From positions 682,001 to 746,000 of the forward strand of contig NC_134681.1 in NCBI RefSeq assembly GCF_024713945.1: a stretch of 64,000 nucleotides of DNA, in the 5' to 3' direction. The notes below the pieces were generated by a model, which had not been told where the DNA came from, did not search any database, and saw only the letters and a list, made by a program, of their open reading frames with translations. The position numbers and the translations under genes were made by a program. The stretch's first letter is position 1; every line of letters begins with the position of its first letter. Of this stretch, positions 24,049 through 38,236 are shown piece after piece. The stretch is from Dermatophagoides farinae (Eukaryota > Arthropoda > Arachnida > Sarcoptiformes > Pyroglyphidae).

Positions 24049-25263
24049 ATGTCCATACAACAAAAATCATTGTTCATATCGATGATTATATCGGTATTTA
24101 TAACTTTACCACAATCAACAAAATCCACAGTCTGTCCACCACGTGATATAATAATACCATGTAAATGTGCCAATTATTTTAATCTTATTGAATGTACAAA
24201 TATAACATCGGATATTGATTTGAAAAAAATATTCATCAATCTAAAGAATGAATTAAATCGACAACATGCAAGACCGGTTTATGATGAATTGAAATTGGTA
24301 CAAACACAATTGACACATATTGGATCGATTGATGATATTTTTTCCGGCATTTCATTTCGACGTATTTCATTGTCACGTAATAATCGATTGAAACGTATTG
24401 AACCAAACGCATTCGATTCATCACGTAATATTACGACAGAAATTATGATTGAAGATAATGAATTATTGGGCGCAAATCATGATGATAATGTTGCATTATT
24501 CGATACTATCAGTCGATTTGTTGCACTAAATACATTACATTTAACCGATAATGGCATACGATTCATACCAAAACATGCATTTAATCGTTCACAACCAGCA
24601 TTACGAGAATTATTTCTAACCGATAATCAAATCGAACGTATTGAAGATTATGCATTCACCGGTTTAAACACTATACAATTGATCAATTTGGATGGTAATC
24701 ATCTTAATAAATTATCATTACATTCATTGGAGATTGAAAACACTACACAAAGTTTGTTACGTATATTTTTACGTAGCAATAAAATACAAACGGATGCATT
24801 ACCACCTGGTATATTCACTCACCTAAGGCGAAGAATCTACTTAAATATGAATATCAATGATTTGTCAAGGATTCCACAAAATGTATTTCAAAGTTTTTTT
24901 AAACGTCGTTCAATATTATCGGTTGCAAAGAATCCGCTCAAATGTGACTGTGATTTTAAATGGCTTTTGGATCAAGGTATTGTTTATAATTCATCAAATC
25001 CAGATGGTGATTATCTCTTACGAGATTATCGATGCATTTTAGATAATGATGAACGAATTATTGATGAAGTAAATTATAATGATTTTAATCATTGTCCAGT
25101 ATCATCAATGGCACAAACATTGGAACAATGTCTTGCTCAAGCATCAGATCAGGAACAGGAATTATTCTGTTTAAATCGTTGTAATGTAAATGACCTTTAT
25201 TTAGGCCGAACAATTCTTGTCATTACATTTTTCATTTGTTTTCAAAAATTATTTTTTTTGTGA
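24049..25263 (+). CDS. Secreted or GPI-anchored leucine-rich-repeat protein, intronless
   Basis: A single 404-aa open frame with a signal peptide (SLFISMIISVFITLPQS). A cysteine-bearing N-terminal cap follows (VCPPRDIIIPCKCANYFNLIEC). At least six leucine-rich repeats run through roughly residues 90-290, for example LNTLHLTDNGIRFIPKHAF and LRELFLTDNQIERIEDYAF. The C-terminal cap NPLKCDCDFKWLL has the classic CxCxxxWL pattern. The last ~20 residues are hydrophobic (TILVITFFICFQKLFFL) with no cytoplasmic tail, as in a GPI signal or tail anchor. It is probably an extracellular binding or adhesion protein; similar arthropod proteins are often named oplophorus-luciferin 2-monooxygenase non-catalytic subunit-like. 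The ligand is unknown. Confidence 0.85.
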   Translation: MSIQQKSLFISMIISVFITLPQSTKSTVCPPRDIIIPCKCANYFNLIECTNITSDIDLKKIFINLKNELNRQHARPVYDELKLVQTQLTHIGSIDDIFSGISFRRISLSRNNRLKRIEPNAFDSSRNITTEIMIEDNELLGANHDDNVALFDTISRFVALNTLHLTDNGIRFIPKHAFNRSQPALRELFLTDNQIERIEDYAFTGLNTIQLINLDGNHLNKLSLHSLEIENTTQSLLRIFLRSNKIQTDALPPGIFTHLRRRIYLNMNINDLSRIPQNVFQSFFKRRSILSVAKNPLKCDCDFKWLLDQGIVYNSSNPDGDYLLRDYRCILDNDERIIDEVNYNDFNHCPVSSMAQTLEQCLAQASDQEQELFCLNRCNVNDLYLGRTILVITFFICFQKLFFL

Positions 25264-25424
25264 AAAATTTAATTTTTTTTTTCTAAAAAAATTCAATTCA
25301 TTAAAATTCTTTAATTTTGCATGTTTTTGGTATTTTTTCATTTTATATTTCTTATACGATGCCAAATAATAATAATAATAATAATAATAACAAGAAAAAA
25401 AATTGAATAAATTCAATAGACTAA

Positions 25425-26650
25425 TCAATCATGATTATCATTTGCAGCCATTTGAGCATAAATTCGTACATTGTATAAATGTTTTTTCGATTTCAAATGA
25501 TTATTATAGGAATTTAAACTTTTGAAATTTTTACTACAAACATCACAAACATAAAGTAAATCTTCATCATCATCATCATCATGATCATCATTGTTATCAA
25601 AACCATCATTTTGTGATTGTAATTCTAAATCGATGGATTCTATTTGCTTTTCAATGATTTCCATTTCATCATATACAATATCATCATCAACTGTTGGCCG
25701 TTTTGTTGTTGTTTTATTCTTTTTTCCTTTTTTCATTTGTCGTTTATTTTCAATTTCATTATCGAGTGTTGCTTCCAATTCTTGCCATTGTTCTTCCGAT
25801 AATTTAAAACCATTCGTTTCAACATAATTATTACTATTGTTTAAATTTTCTTGGATTTTTTTACGCCGTTCTTGTTCAGATTTTTTCCTATTATCACGAT
25901 TCTTTTCGGCTAAATGTTCAGCATATTTTTTCATTCTTTTATCTCTACTACGTAACCATTTGGCCAATTTCTAATGAAATAGAAACATGAAAAAAAAATG
26001 AAACTTAATCAAAAATCAAAAATGATTATACTAACCTGAATATTTAAATTTCGTTGTTTACGTGCTTGTTCTCGAATTTTTTCATTTTCTCTTTCCATAA
26101 AACGACCAAAACGACGATTAGGTGCCTGTCGAATATCATATTTATCCAATTGATTAAAACTAATGGCCGTTTTGAAACTTTGCCACATATCATAAAAATA
26201 TTTAACCGATTTCAGATCACTATTAGAATCACCAAATTGTGGATATTCAAAATCATTTGGATCATCATAGAAACGAAGTTCTTGTGCAATGATATCTTCA
26301 AATAATTTACGATAAACAGTATAGAAACCATTATCATCATCATTATAACCATTATAACAATATGGTTGAAAATATTTTTCATCAATATCATATTCGGAAA
26401 CATCAATTAAATCTTTATGGAATACATCACGATGATTATCATACCAATTACGTTTCTCTGGATCGGAAAGTATATCATATGCTTCTTGTATACGATTAAA
26501 TATGGCTGTTGTTGCAACAACATTATCCAGATTTTTATCTGGATGATATTTCAATGCTAATGAACGATAACTTTTTTTAATCTGATCGATTGTTGCATCA
26601 TTTTGTATGTGAAGAATATCATAAAATGTTTGACAATCATTTGAGCTCAT
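25425..26650 (-). CDS. DNAJC21: DNAJC21 (Jjj1-type) J-domain zinc-finger co-chaperone
   Basis: Exons on the minus strand are 26650..26036 and 25970..25425, with a 65-nt GT-AG phase 0 intron (NLNIQ-KLAKW); the product is 386 aa. The J domain occupies residues 8-73, with HPD at 36-38 (KYHPDKN). The DNAJC21 middle region follows (FYTVYRKLFEDI; WQSFKTAISFNQLDKYDI; APNRRFGRFMERENEKIR), then a charged coiled-coil (RRKKIQENL), an acidic run and one U1-type C2H2 finger (YVCDVCSKNFKSLNSYNNH). The family recycles 60S biogenesis factors with Hsp70 in the cytoplasm. Human DNAJC21 is longer and has a second zinc finger; here the protein stops after the first. Confidence 0.93.
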
Positions 26651-27434
26651 TTTGTTGAATATTTAATGAAAAAGAAATTATTTTCGATGAATTGATAAAA
26701 TATGTAAATTTTATTTTGGGGAAAAAAATTGATTGATTTTTAAAACAAGAATAATAATTCCACACAACCTTTACTCGATTCACAATAAATAAATTAAAAA
26801 AAAAATGTGCATCTGTGAGCGATTTGTTTACTTGTTGTTAAATAGATTTCTAAATGACAGCTACGCCATCTGTTATTTTTTTTTATTTATAAATTATTAT
26901 TAATAGATTGAGAGGAATCAATCAATTTGTAAAACTTTTTATTTTATTATTATAAACACATTAATATTAATAAATAATAATATTAGAATCAAAAACAAAT
27001 GGAATGAATGAATGAAAAAAAAAGATTTCTCTATATTTTCAATCATTATAAATTTTTTTCGCCTATTTGAAGATTTTTCGTTTCATTGTGAATAAAAAAA
27101 AACAAACAAAATCGAAATCATACCGATTAGTGAAAATGAAAAATGACAAAATAAAAAAAAGGGAAAAAAAAGAATCACAAATTTCGTCAAACACAACATA
27201 ACATTGTGTGTACAGAATTTTTTTTCCCAATCACGACTAGTACGATGTATTTGTATATATAAAAAAAAAGTTGGATGAAATTGATAATATTACAAACAAA
27301 TTAAGGAGGGATACAAGGAGATAAGAAGAACAAAAAGAAAAAAGTTTATATTTATAGTAAGGAGGTGGGGGCCGGGTAAAGATGTGAATTTTTCTTTGTT
27401 TGATTATGATAAAAAATATAGAAAATAAAAATGT
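26651..27434. other. Intergenic between DNAJC21 start and SPCA stop
   Basis: Holds the DNAJC21 promoter and the SPCA 3' UTR (both genes are on the minus strand). It is AT-rich with one purine-rich segment near 27300-27380. No gene was seen. Confidence 0.5.
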
Positions 27435-30400
27435 TCAGACCATATTCATTTTTTCCTTGGCAATCATAAACATATGTTTTTTGTAGGTTTTTTTCCAAAA
27501 ATATTTACGTATTTCCGATACAATAAATACGGTTGATGTGATACATAATAAGAATAATAAATCTTGTATTGTCAATGATTCGGTGAGAAAAATTCGTTGA
27601 AAAAAAGGAACGTAAATGACCAATAATTGACCAATTAATGATAATAAAACGGAGAATAAAAATGGCCGATTTTTCATAAGGCCAATTTTAAAGATAGATT
27701 TTGTCTTCAAAAAATGAGAAATAATAAAACAAATATTAATTGATTGATTTTTTTAAAACATAGCCATACCTGAGATCGACAGCTTAATGCATTGAACATG
27801 TCAAAGAAAACAAAACAAGTGAAAGTCATTGTGGTATCTCGTGGCGTAACAACATTATCACTCATCTGAATAAATTTCATAATGATATGATTAGAATTTG
27901 AATCATAATCAAATAATATTTGAATTGAAATATTTACCTCTTGGATGAAAACAAATAAAGTACCTAATATGATTATGATAGCTGAAACTAGAACATTAAA
28001 TATCAAATCTTTAGTGATCATTGGCTGTCGAACATTTCTTGGTGGTTGACATATTATATCCGGATCAACTGGTTCGACGCCTAAACTTTGAGCAGGTGGA
28101 CCATCCATAATAATATTGATCCAAAGAATTTGCATTGCGTTCAAAGGGTTTGGAATGTGTACCAATGTAGAAATGGCAATCAATGATAAGGCAGCAATGC
28201 TCCTGTTTGTTTTACAAAAATTAATTGCTGTAAAATCAATGTGATTTTTTTGATAATAAGAAACTTACGTGCTTAGCTGGAAACGAACAAAATTCTGTAT
28301 ATTATAAAAAATAGCTTTACCCTCTTCGATGGCTAACATAATTGTATGGAAATCATCATCGACCAGAATCATATCGGAAGCTTCTTTACAAACATCAGTT
28401 CCTGATTTACCCATAGCAATACCGATATCAGCTTTTTTCAAAGCAACACCATCATTAACACCATCACCGGTCATTCCAACAATTAGACCATGGCTTTGTA
28501 ATGCTTTCACAATTCGTAGCTTATGACTAGGGCCTACACGATAAAATATCGATATACGGCTAACAATATTGGCGAATGATTCATCATCAAGTTGATCGAT
28601 TTCTTCGCCTGAAATTGGCAATTTATCTGGAACGTAAAGACCAAGACGTTGACCGATTGCACAGGCTGTTTCCTTTGAATCTCCAGTAAGCATTTTTACT
28701 TCAACAGTTGATGATTTTAATGCCTGAATTGATTCACGTACACCATTTCGAGGTGGATCCAATATGCCTGCCATTCCAACAAAAGTGAGATCATTCATGT
28801 TTGGACCGTAAGCAAAGGCAAGAACACGAAGTCCTTTACGGCCTAAATCTTGTGCTGCCACATGGAATTGATCCATTCGATTTTTATCAAGAGGCACTGT
28901 TTTATCAATAAAAGCATATTTTGTACAAGTTGGAAGTAAAACCTCTAAAGCTCCTTTAACGTAATATTTGGCACAATTATTGGTGAATGTAAAATCACCA
29001 TGATCATCGCTAATGAGGGACGATTCTTTTATATTATTATTGCTATTGTTGGACAACATAATTGCTTTGACGGCCATAATTTTCTGGGCCGAAGAGAATG
29101 GTATTTCTTCTAATCGTTCATAATGTTGACGAATATCGGTCACATCCAATTTGCGGGCAGCAACAAGTATAGCTGCTTCGGTTGGTTGTCCAAATAAACG
29201 ACCATTAACTAAGTGAGCATTATTACAAATACAACCAACTTTGAGCATTCGTTGTATCGATTCTAATTGACGTTTCGTTGATTCATCATTGTTCGCTTTG
29301 AATTCAATCTCTCCAACCAAACTATCGTAACCAATACCAGAAAGTTCAGCATGAAATAATTCTGATGTCACTATTGAGGTGATTGTCATTTCATTTTTGG
29401 TCAATGTTCCAGTCTTGTCCGAACATATTACATTAACACATCCCAATGTTTCAACAGTTGGTAGACGTTTGATAACAGCATTTTGTTTGGCCATACGCAT
29501 TACACCAAGGGCAAGCGTAACGGTAACAACAATAGGTAAACCTTCCGGTATAGCTGCAACAGCTAACGATACGCCAATATTAAACATTTCCATTAATGGT
29601 CGTCCTTGTATCCAACCAAGGAACATAATCAAAAATATTATTCCAAACGAATAGAATGAAAGCTGTTTGCCCAATATGTTCATACTTTTCTGTAATGGTG
29701 TCTTTGGTGCTTCTTCAGATTGCATCAATTGAAATATTTTACCAAATTGAGATCGTATTCCGGTACTAATAACAACACCTTTGCCTTTTCCCTGACAAAC
29801 AAGTGTGCCCATGAATACAATATTGGCATTATTAGTCAATGCATTTTGCACTTGTTCGGATGATTTATGTGCGGGTTCAGCTTCGCCGGTAAAACTACTT
29901 TCATCCACGGATAAATCTATTGATTGCACGAGACGAAGATCAGCTGGAACTCGATCACCAGTTTCCAATGTAACAATATCACCAGGCACTAATGATCGTG
30001 CCAAAAATGTTTCAATCTTGCTTTCACGTATACAACGACATGTTGGTGGCACAAGTTTATTTAGTTCTTCCAATGATTTTTCCGATCGATATTCTTGTAC
30101 AAATGCCACCGTAACAACAATGATAATGGCCTAAGATTACAAATGAAAATGAAATCAAAAAAAAAATTGCAATAAAATGTTCAATACTAACCGCCGCAAT
30201 ACTGAATGCGTCATCAAATTGTTGCATACAAACACTAACAAATGCCGAACATAATAGAAGTATGATGAGAGGATTTCGAAACTGCAAATTAAGCAAAAAA
30301 TAAAAGTTATCGAAATCAAATTAATTAGATAATAATCAATCATAAGGAATGAATGAAAAGCTACCTGTTCTATATATTTACTAAGTAGACTTTCTTCTTG

Positions 30401-30547
30401 TTTGACATTAAGTTCATTATGGCCAACAATCTGTAGACGACGATTAGCTTCATTCCAATCAAGACCAGTTTCAATGTTTGTATTTAATTTTCTACATACA
30501 TCTTCATAGGATAATTCACCAGCATCCACTTTTCGAATACTTTCCAT
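27435..30547 (-). CDS. ATP2C1: Secretory-pathway Ca2+/Mn2+ ATPase (SPCA, ATP2C type)
   Basis: P-type ATPase that loads the Golgi with Ca2+ and Mn2+. Exons on the minus strand: 30547..30365, 30281..30192, 30130..28269, 28202..27938, 27865..27770, 27704..27435. All introns are GT-AG, 61-83 nt; the product is 921 aa, the usual SPCA length. Diagnostic features include [29 protein letters not shown], the actuator TGE, the M4 ion-site PEGLP (about 286-290), the phosphorylation motif [10 protein letters not shown] with Asp about 329, MLTGD, and [18 protein letters not shown] and [15 protein letters not shown] match the SPCA C-terminal membrane domain, and it lacks SERCA-specific segments. An in-frame TAA stands two codons before the chosen ATG, which fixes the start of this isoform; alternative upstream first exons remain possible. 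Confidence 0.95.
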
Positions 30548-31930
30548 TTCTTACGAAACGTATTCTATATTTTCTTTAATATTATATAAAAATTATAATA
30601 CTTATTATGATGAGGAGATTATAACATTGAAAAATTTCACTTACATTGTATGAATAAATTTTAAATAATAATAATAATAACTTATTGGAAGATGATTGAT
30701 GGAAAAAGAAATGATGATCATCTAATGAAAATTTCGATTGAAAACGATAATCAAATTCATTTCATTTTGTAACCTATTTATGGATAAACAAGGAAAATTC
30801 GAATTCGAAATTTTGTTCAATTTTTTTTTCGTTTGATAAATTCAACATACACTACTGTAATATTGCTATTAAAATAGCGATAATAATTTTCTTTAAAAAG
30901 CATTAATTAATAATTTTTTCAAATCAAATCATAAAATTTTCAAGAAATAAAAAAAAACAAACACATATCACATAAGCTTTTTTTTAGAAAAAAGAAATCA
31001 TATTCCAAAACATATGTATGTACAGAAATAATTGTGTGTGTGTTTGTATGATGTGTAAAACAGTGGCGACTATTTATGATGAACGAGACTATCGAAACCG
31101 GTAATTCGATTGTTATTGGTATTTTTTCGAATTCTATATTATTCTATTTATTATTCTCACATGTGTTTTCTTGTCATTTTGGATATTGGAATTTCTAAAT
31201 TTGGTTTGCCGTTAAAAATTCTTTTTTTAATCTTGATTTTTTATTTAATTCGTCAATACTAAAAGTAAGTTTAAAACTAAAATAAAAATATTTCAGCTTT
31301 CTTTGTCATATATTCAAATTATGTCGAATTTTCTCGCATTTTGATTGTTCTGATATCGATATATATGAGATTTAAAATTAGAAATATGTTCATTTTCAAA
31401 ATGGAATCAGCTAAACAATCATCATCATCATCATCATTTTGATCGTATGGTGTTGTTTGTTTGAATTTCTTTCTTTGGCAAGTATAATGATGCTGTCAGA
31501 TGATTGAAAACATTGATCAATCATGATCCAAAGCTCGATGTTTAAACATTTTTTAGAATTTATCATCATCATTTTTATTTTTCTTTCATTTTTCACATTC
31601 ATTTACACATTTTTAATTATCTAATCACTTTAGTAGAGGTAAATATAGAAGAAAAAAAAATTTCCTATTTTAGCTACAAATAAAATCATTGTATAGTCTG
31701 GTTATACTGTTTTGCTTACCTATGTTAAATGATGATTATGTAAAAAACAAAAATGATATCCACCGATAAAGTTATATCAATATCGAGATGTTCATGAAGA
31801 TTTGCTAGACATAATTTCGTGTCACAAGACCAATGAAAATGTCATATGATTGTTGATTTTTCATTTAAATTTCCGTCCGTCCGTTATTATGTTGATCCAT
31901 CAGCATTCTAGTCAGCCATTCATTTCATTT

Positions 31931-31964
<34 letters not shown>

Positions 31965-33352
31965 ACATTTTTATGATTGATTTATTATCATTCTACTTCT
32001 ACATGGACAAACGTTTAAATAAATGATGATGATATAACCATAACCACCTCATATTTGTATGTAGCTTAAGTATGGCCATAATCTGGTTATCATTTTGAAC
32101 AAAAAAAAAAAAAAAAAAAGAAATCATTTTTATTTTCTGGTACGGTTTTTTTTCTGCTCTACATCCATAAGACAATTTATTATCGCAACGTGTCTAATCA
32201 TTGACGTCTTTATATGTGTTTTTTTTTCTCTTATTATTATTATCATCAATTTGTACATGTAAATTTTTCTTTGATGATTTTATCGATCCAAAATATGAAA
32301 CAAACAAACAAAAAAACTATACGATGATGTACAAGTAATTTTTTTTGTTCTCATCGTTGATTTATCGTCGTATCAAGTATCGATAAAAAACAAAACCATT
32401 TCGTATAATTATATCAATGAACTGGGGAAAATTTTTTTTTTAGAAATTTATTTGTGTTAATAACATGACTAAATGACAAAAGATTTGATTCGATTCGTTC
32501 TTTTTTTGTTTGTTTTGCTATCTAGTCCGTTCAATGAATTAGGCTAGAGCGCGCACGCACACATCACATATTTTATCGAATGATCATTTTTTTTTTATTG
32601 ATATCGATTTGGTTGGATAAATTGAAACAAACTATGAATCGATTATGTATGTATGAATGATGAACTTGATGATGATGATGATGATGAGCATGATCCAAAG
32701 TTCCGGACGACTGGAAAAGATAACAAAAAAAAAAATTTCATTTTTTTTTGTAGTACAAATTATCCGTATATAAATTGAATGATTTTTTGTTGCAAAAAAA
32801 AATAAATTTAATTGTTCAATGATCATCACCATCATCAGCATCAGCATCAGCATCATTATTTTTTCCATTTCGATACAAGAACGAATATCATAATAACGAA
32901 TATTATGTTCATCTTGTTTCGATTACATTACAATAAACAGATCATTATGCCTATGTCAAAATATTTTAATCGTATATCTTGAAGCAATTCTTGAAATTTT
33001 TTTTTCTGTTTTGTTTTGTTTTGTTTTTTGTTTTTCATTACAATTTTATTTATAAAAAAAAAATTTCGAAGCTTTCTCCTTTTTTTTCTATTCTCACGAA
33101 TATTATATTATCATTTGATTCGAAAAAAAAAAATTTTTTTTTCCTTTCGTTTCAATTTTCATATAGCCGATAATATTGAACCTGATATTGTGGTTTTTTT
33201 TTCATTCGCTCCTCCTACTATTTTTCTTATTGGACGATAACGAAAAACAATTTGTTTTGACGACAATTTAAGAATCTGTCATAATCATATTGTTTGAAAA
33301 TTCATTTGCATTTTGAAAATTGTATCCCCCACCCATTCGTCTTTACAATACA
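30548..33352. other. Divergent intergenic region between SPCA and RTN4IP1
   Basis: About 2.8 kb of AT-rich DNA with ATC arrays (31405-31440; 31931-31964), A/T runs and GATG arrays. It should include the promoters of both divergent genes; no sharp promoter element was identified. Short frames here are chance or repeat-driven. Confidence 0.5.
31931..31964. repeat. ATC trinucleotide microsatellite
   Basis: Eleven uninterrupted ATC units, seen directly; typical of many such arrays in the window. Confidence 0.95.
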
Positions 33353-34670
33353 ATGATCATGGATATTGCATCGAAAAGAATCATTACAACCATTTGCCGT
33401 CAACGAAATTATCCTTTGGAGCCGATCAATCGTAAATTGAGTCAACGTTCATGGAATATCGTACGATTTGATCAGGATTTAAAACGTGCAATTCAATTCA
33501 ATTCAAGTAGTCAAGTGCCGATATTAAATCGTCCCAATGAAGTCATGGTTAAAGTATTGGCATCAAGTGTCAATCCATTGGACATTGAAATGAGTCGCGG
33601 TTATGGTAATGTAATGTTATCATTAGGCAATACGGTCATGTCACATGGTATTGATCGACTCACCTATGGCCGATTGCCAGTAACACCTGGCCGTGATTTT
33701 GTTGGCGAAATCATTTCAAAAGGTCAAAGTATTTGGAATTATAAACCCGGCGATATTGTATGGGGAACAGTGCCTCCATATGAGAATGGTTCACATGCTG
33801 ATTATGTTATCACATCGGATAACGCTATCAGTTATAAGCCGAAAAATTTATCAAACGTTGAAGCTGCTGCTTTGCCTTATGTTGGATTGACTGCCTGGTC
33901 ATCATTATCAACATTCGGTGAATTGAATGCACACAACAGTAATAACAAAAAGTATGATTTTTTTTTCATCATGATAGTCATCGATTCATTTTAATTTCAA
34001 TTGTTTTCTTTTTAATTTCAGTGTTCTTGTTCTTGGTGGCAGTGGTGGTGTTGGATGTTTCGCAATTCAGTTGTTAAAATTTTGGGGCTCTAATGTCATT
34101 ACAACATGTTCGGCAAAAACAATCGAACCATTGAAAGAGTTGACATCTGCAGATGAATGTATCGATTATACGAGAATGGAAGAATTTCTTCGTGATTATC
34201 GTGGTACATTTGATTTGATTTTGGATGCCTCATCAGCATCGGCATCAAGAAAAAATTATGACATAATCAAATCGGTTGTAAATGAAAATCAACAGAATTC
34301 GAATACAATCCCTAGTCGTTCTGGTCCAATGACACCTGTTTTTGACCGTAAACGTACAATCTACGTAACACTTAGTTCACCATTATTGCGTAACTATGAT
34401 CGTTATGGCTTGTTATCTGGTACAATGAGTACAATCTCCGATGCATTGATCGATACATTGAATGGTATTCAACATGGTATCAGTTTTCGTTGGGCATATT
34501 ATTTACCTAATCCAAAAGCATTAGCATATATTGCTCAATTGGTTGAACGTGGTATGATAAAACCATTTACAAGTAATGTTTATGATTTCGATAAAGCCAT
34601 CGATGCATATGAAGCATTGGAAATTAAACGTCCAATGATGGGTAAAGTTGTACTCAACAATGATAAATAG
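33353..34670 (+). CDS. RTN4IP1: RTN4IP1-like mitochondrial NAD(P)H oxidoreductase
   Basis: Exons are 33353..33951 and 34022..34670, with a 70-nt GT-AG phase 2 intron (NNK-NVLVLGG); the product is 415 aa. It is a medium-chain quinone-oxidoreductase-like protein of the RTN4IP1/Rad8 group, which acts in mitochondria in ubiquinone-related metabolism. The N-terminal 30 residues are basic (ASKRIITTICRQRNYP). The GroES-like part has EVMVKVLASSVNPLDIEMSRGYG and TPGRDFVGEI; the nucleotide-binding fold has VLVLGGSGGVGCFAIQLLK near residues 201-219. The C-terminus (FDKAIDAYEALEIKRPMMGKVV) is typical. I chose the ATG at 33353, since the frame further upstream has no ATG. Orthology is strong. COQ3 of the same broad pathway is also in the window but 31 kb away. 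Confidence 0.93.
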
Positions 34671-35203
34671 ATGGTGATGATAATTTATCTGACCACAAAA
34701 TAAAAACATCATCATCATCATCATCATCATTGAATTAATTAATTTTTTAAAAATTTAAATTATCAATTGTTTATTTTTTTTTTAAATTGAATATATGTAC
34801 AATGTTTACACATTGAAAGGCGTGTGGTGAGTGTGTGTGTGTGTGTTTATTTTGTATAATAAAAGAATACATGACACAAAAACTTCTTTTTTTTTCTTTC
34901 TCATCAAATTCAAAATGGATCAGAAAATGGATTTTTTTTTGTTGCAATTTATTCATGTCGATCAAAATTATTCGAAATTCAAAAAAAAAAGATTTGGACA
35001 AAGGAAAAAAAACATTTGAAAAATATTATATCACAAACAATAGTTGGGATAGTTGAGTGAATGTTTTTTTCGTTTTTTTTTAGTTTATGGTTTGCTGTAT
35101 GTATGTATGATATATTTATATATATATCATAAGTTCGATTCAAATCTATATAGATTGTATACAAAAGTTTTTGATGAGTGTTTAAGGTTTTTCTCAATAT
35201 TTT

Positions 35204-35239
<36 letters not shown>

Positions 35240-35693
35240 ATTGTTTTAATTGTTAGAAAATAATAAAACGTGATGATTCGATTCGATTTGTTTTGTTTTT
35301 ATCGATACATATCAACAATAGCGACAGATAGAGATCGAGTGTTAATGAATTGATTGATCCTATTAATGTATGTTTTGTTTTTCGTTTTTGTGTATGAGTA
35401 TGATTATGATTATGTGTGTGTGTGTGTGTGTATAGTTTTGTGTATTTTCCACAATTTTATTTTGTCAGAAAAATTCACGTAATATCATGAAATATGAATA
35501 TGATGATGATGATGATGATGATGATAATAAAAATGTGATCACTCAACTTTTAAGTATAGCAAACAAAATGCAATGCTTAAGATTTGATCGAAGTCTAACA
35601 AAAAAAAAACGATTCGCAGTCGATTTTAATTGATGATTGTTAGAAATGATTGATATAAGTGATGATGATGATGTTAACGATGATTTGAAAAAT
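34671..35693. other. Intergenic between convergent RTN4IP1 and FAM76
   Basis: 3' UTR regions of both genes with ATC, GT, CT (35209-35234) and ATG repeats. No gene was recognised. Confidence 0.55.
35209..35234. repeat. CT dinucleotide microsatellite
   Basis: A run of 13 CT units within a T-rich 3' region, seen directly. Confidence 0.9.
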
Positions 35694-37276
<1,583 letters not shown>

Positions 37277-38236
37277 ATGAAAAAATTTATCATACAGACC
37301 AAAATATTATTTAGAATAATGAAAATTAAATGTGTCTGAATATTTTTCACAGATATAATGAATATATAATCAGTAATGTCAGTAAAAGATAATCAAAGAA
37401 TTATGTGAATACAAACGCATGATGATATTATTGAAATGATATACAACAAATAAAAAAACAGTGCCACTCCGATTACAATTTATCCAAGACAAAAGCTATA
37501 ACACATATAATACCCACACATATAACATGAATGATCGTTAAAATTGATGACGATTATAGCGCCACCAATAACGTTTACCGAGCCAATATTATCATTTAAA
37601 CGAGATCCAAAAAATGCCAAAACACACCAAAAAAAATGTATATCGTCAGATAGATAGACATACAGAAATTGTACGAATTGACAAAAAGAAATAAGGGTAA
37701 ACGATACGATATTGACAAAGAATAAGATTACTCAAATTTAAGGTTATAGTCACAATGAAATCAATTCATATACGTATAGTCTATTTGATACAATGATATA
37801 TATATATTGATCATTACGTTGGATACACGTAAAGACAATCCGTTTCATACATAGTTGCCATATATTCATCACACATCATAAGAACGATATCACCATCTAG
37901 TGTCGGCCGATAAAAATTGTTTTTATAAATTATATTATTGATTCATTCAACTTTGGGCATTTCTGCGATTTTTTGATGATTATGAAATGAAATGAAGCAA
38001 AATCATCATCATTTTTTTTTTGGTTTGCGTAAAAACCCAGCCATTTAAAAATCAAAATCAAAATCAAAACACCCATTATTTATCGGTATTTGAACTTTGT
38101 TTGTTTATTATTTAAAAGTTTATTCATTTAGTTTTGTTCATTCACATTTATATGATATTATTAATTATATGTGTGTGTTTAAAACATATGATGATGATGA
38201 TGATGATGGAAATACAACAAGAACAAAATAAAAAAT
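37277..38236. other. Intergenic between FAM76 start and NEK kinase stop
   Basis: Contains the FAM76 promoter and the 3' region of the kinase. It is less repetitive than the other gaps, with an ATG array near 38188-38209. No gene was recognised. Confidence 0.5.

Noticed and set aside
31405-31964. Regularly spaced ATC repeats considered as a CRISPR-like array
   Set aside because: They are pure trinucleotide microsatellites without spacers, in eukaryotic DNA.
33320-33352. Longer RTN4IP1 N-terminus
   Set aside because: The extension begins with TTG, not ATG; the first ATG is at 33353 and gives a plausible mitochondrial presequence.
35120-35150. A GTTCGATTC word resembling a tRNA T-arm
   Set aside because: No acceptor, D or anticodon stems could be folded around it.
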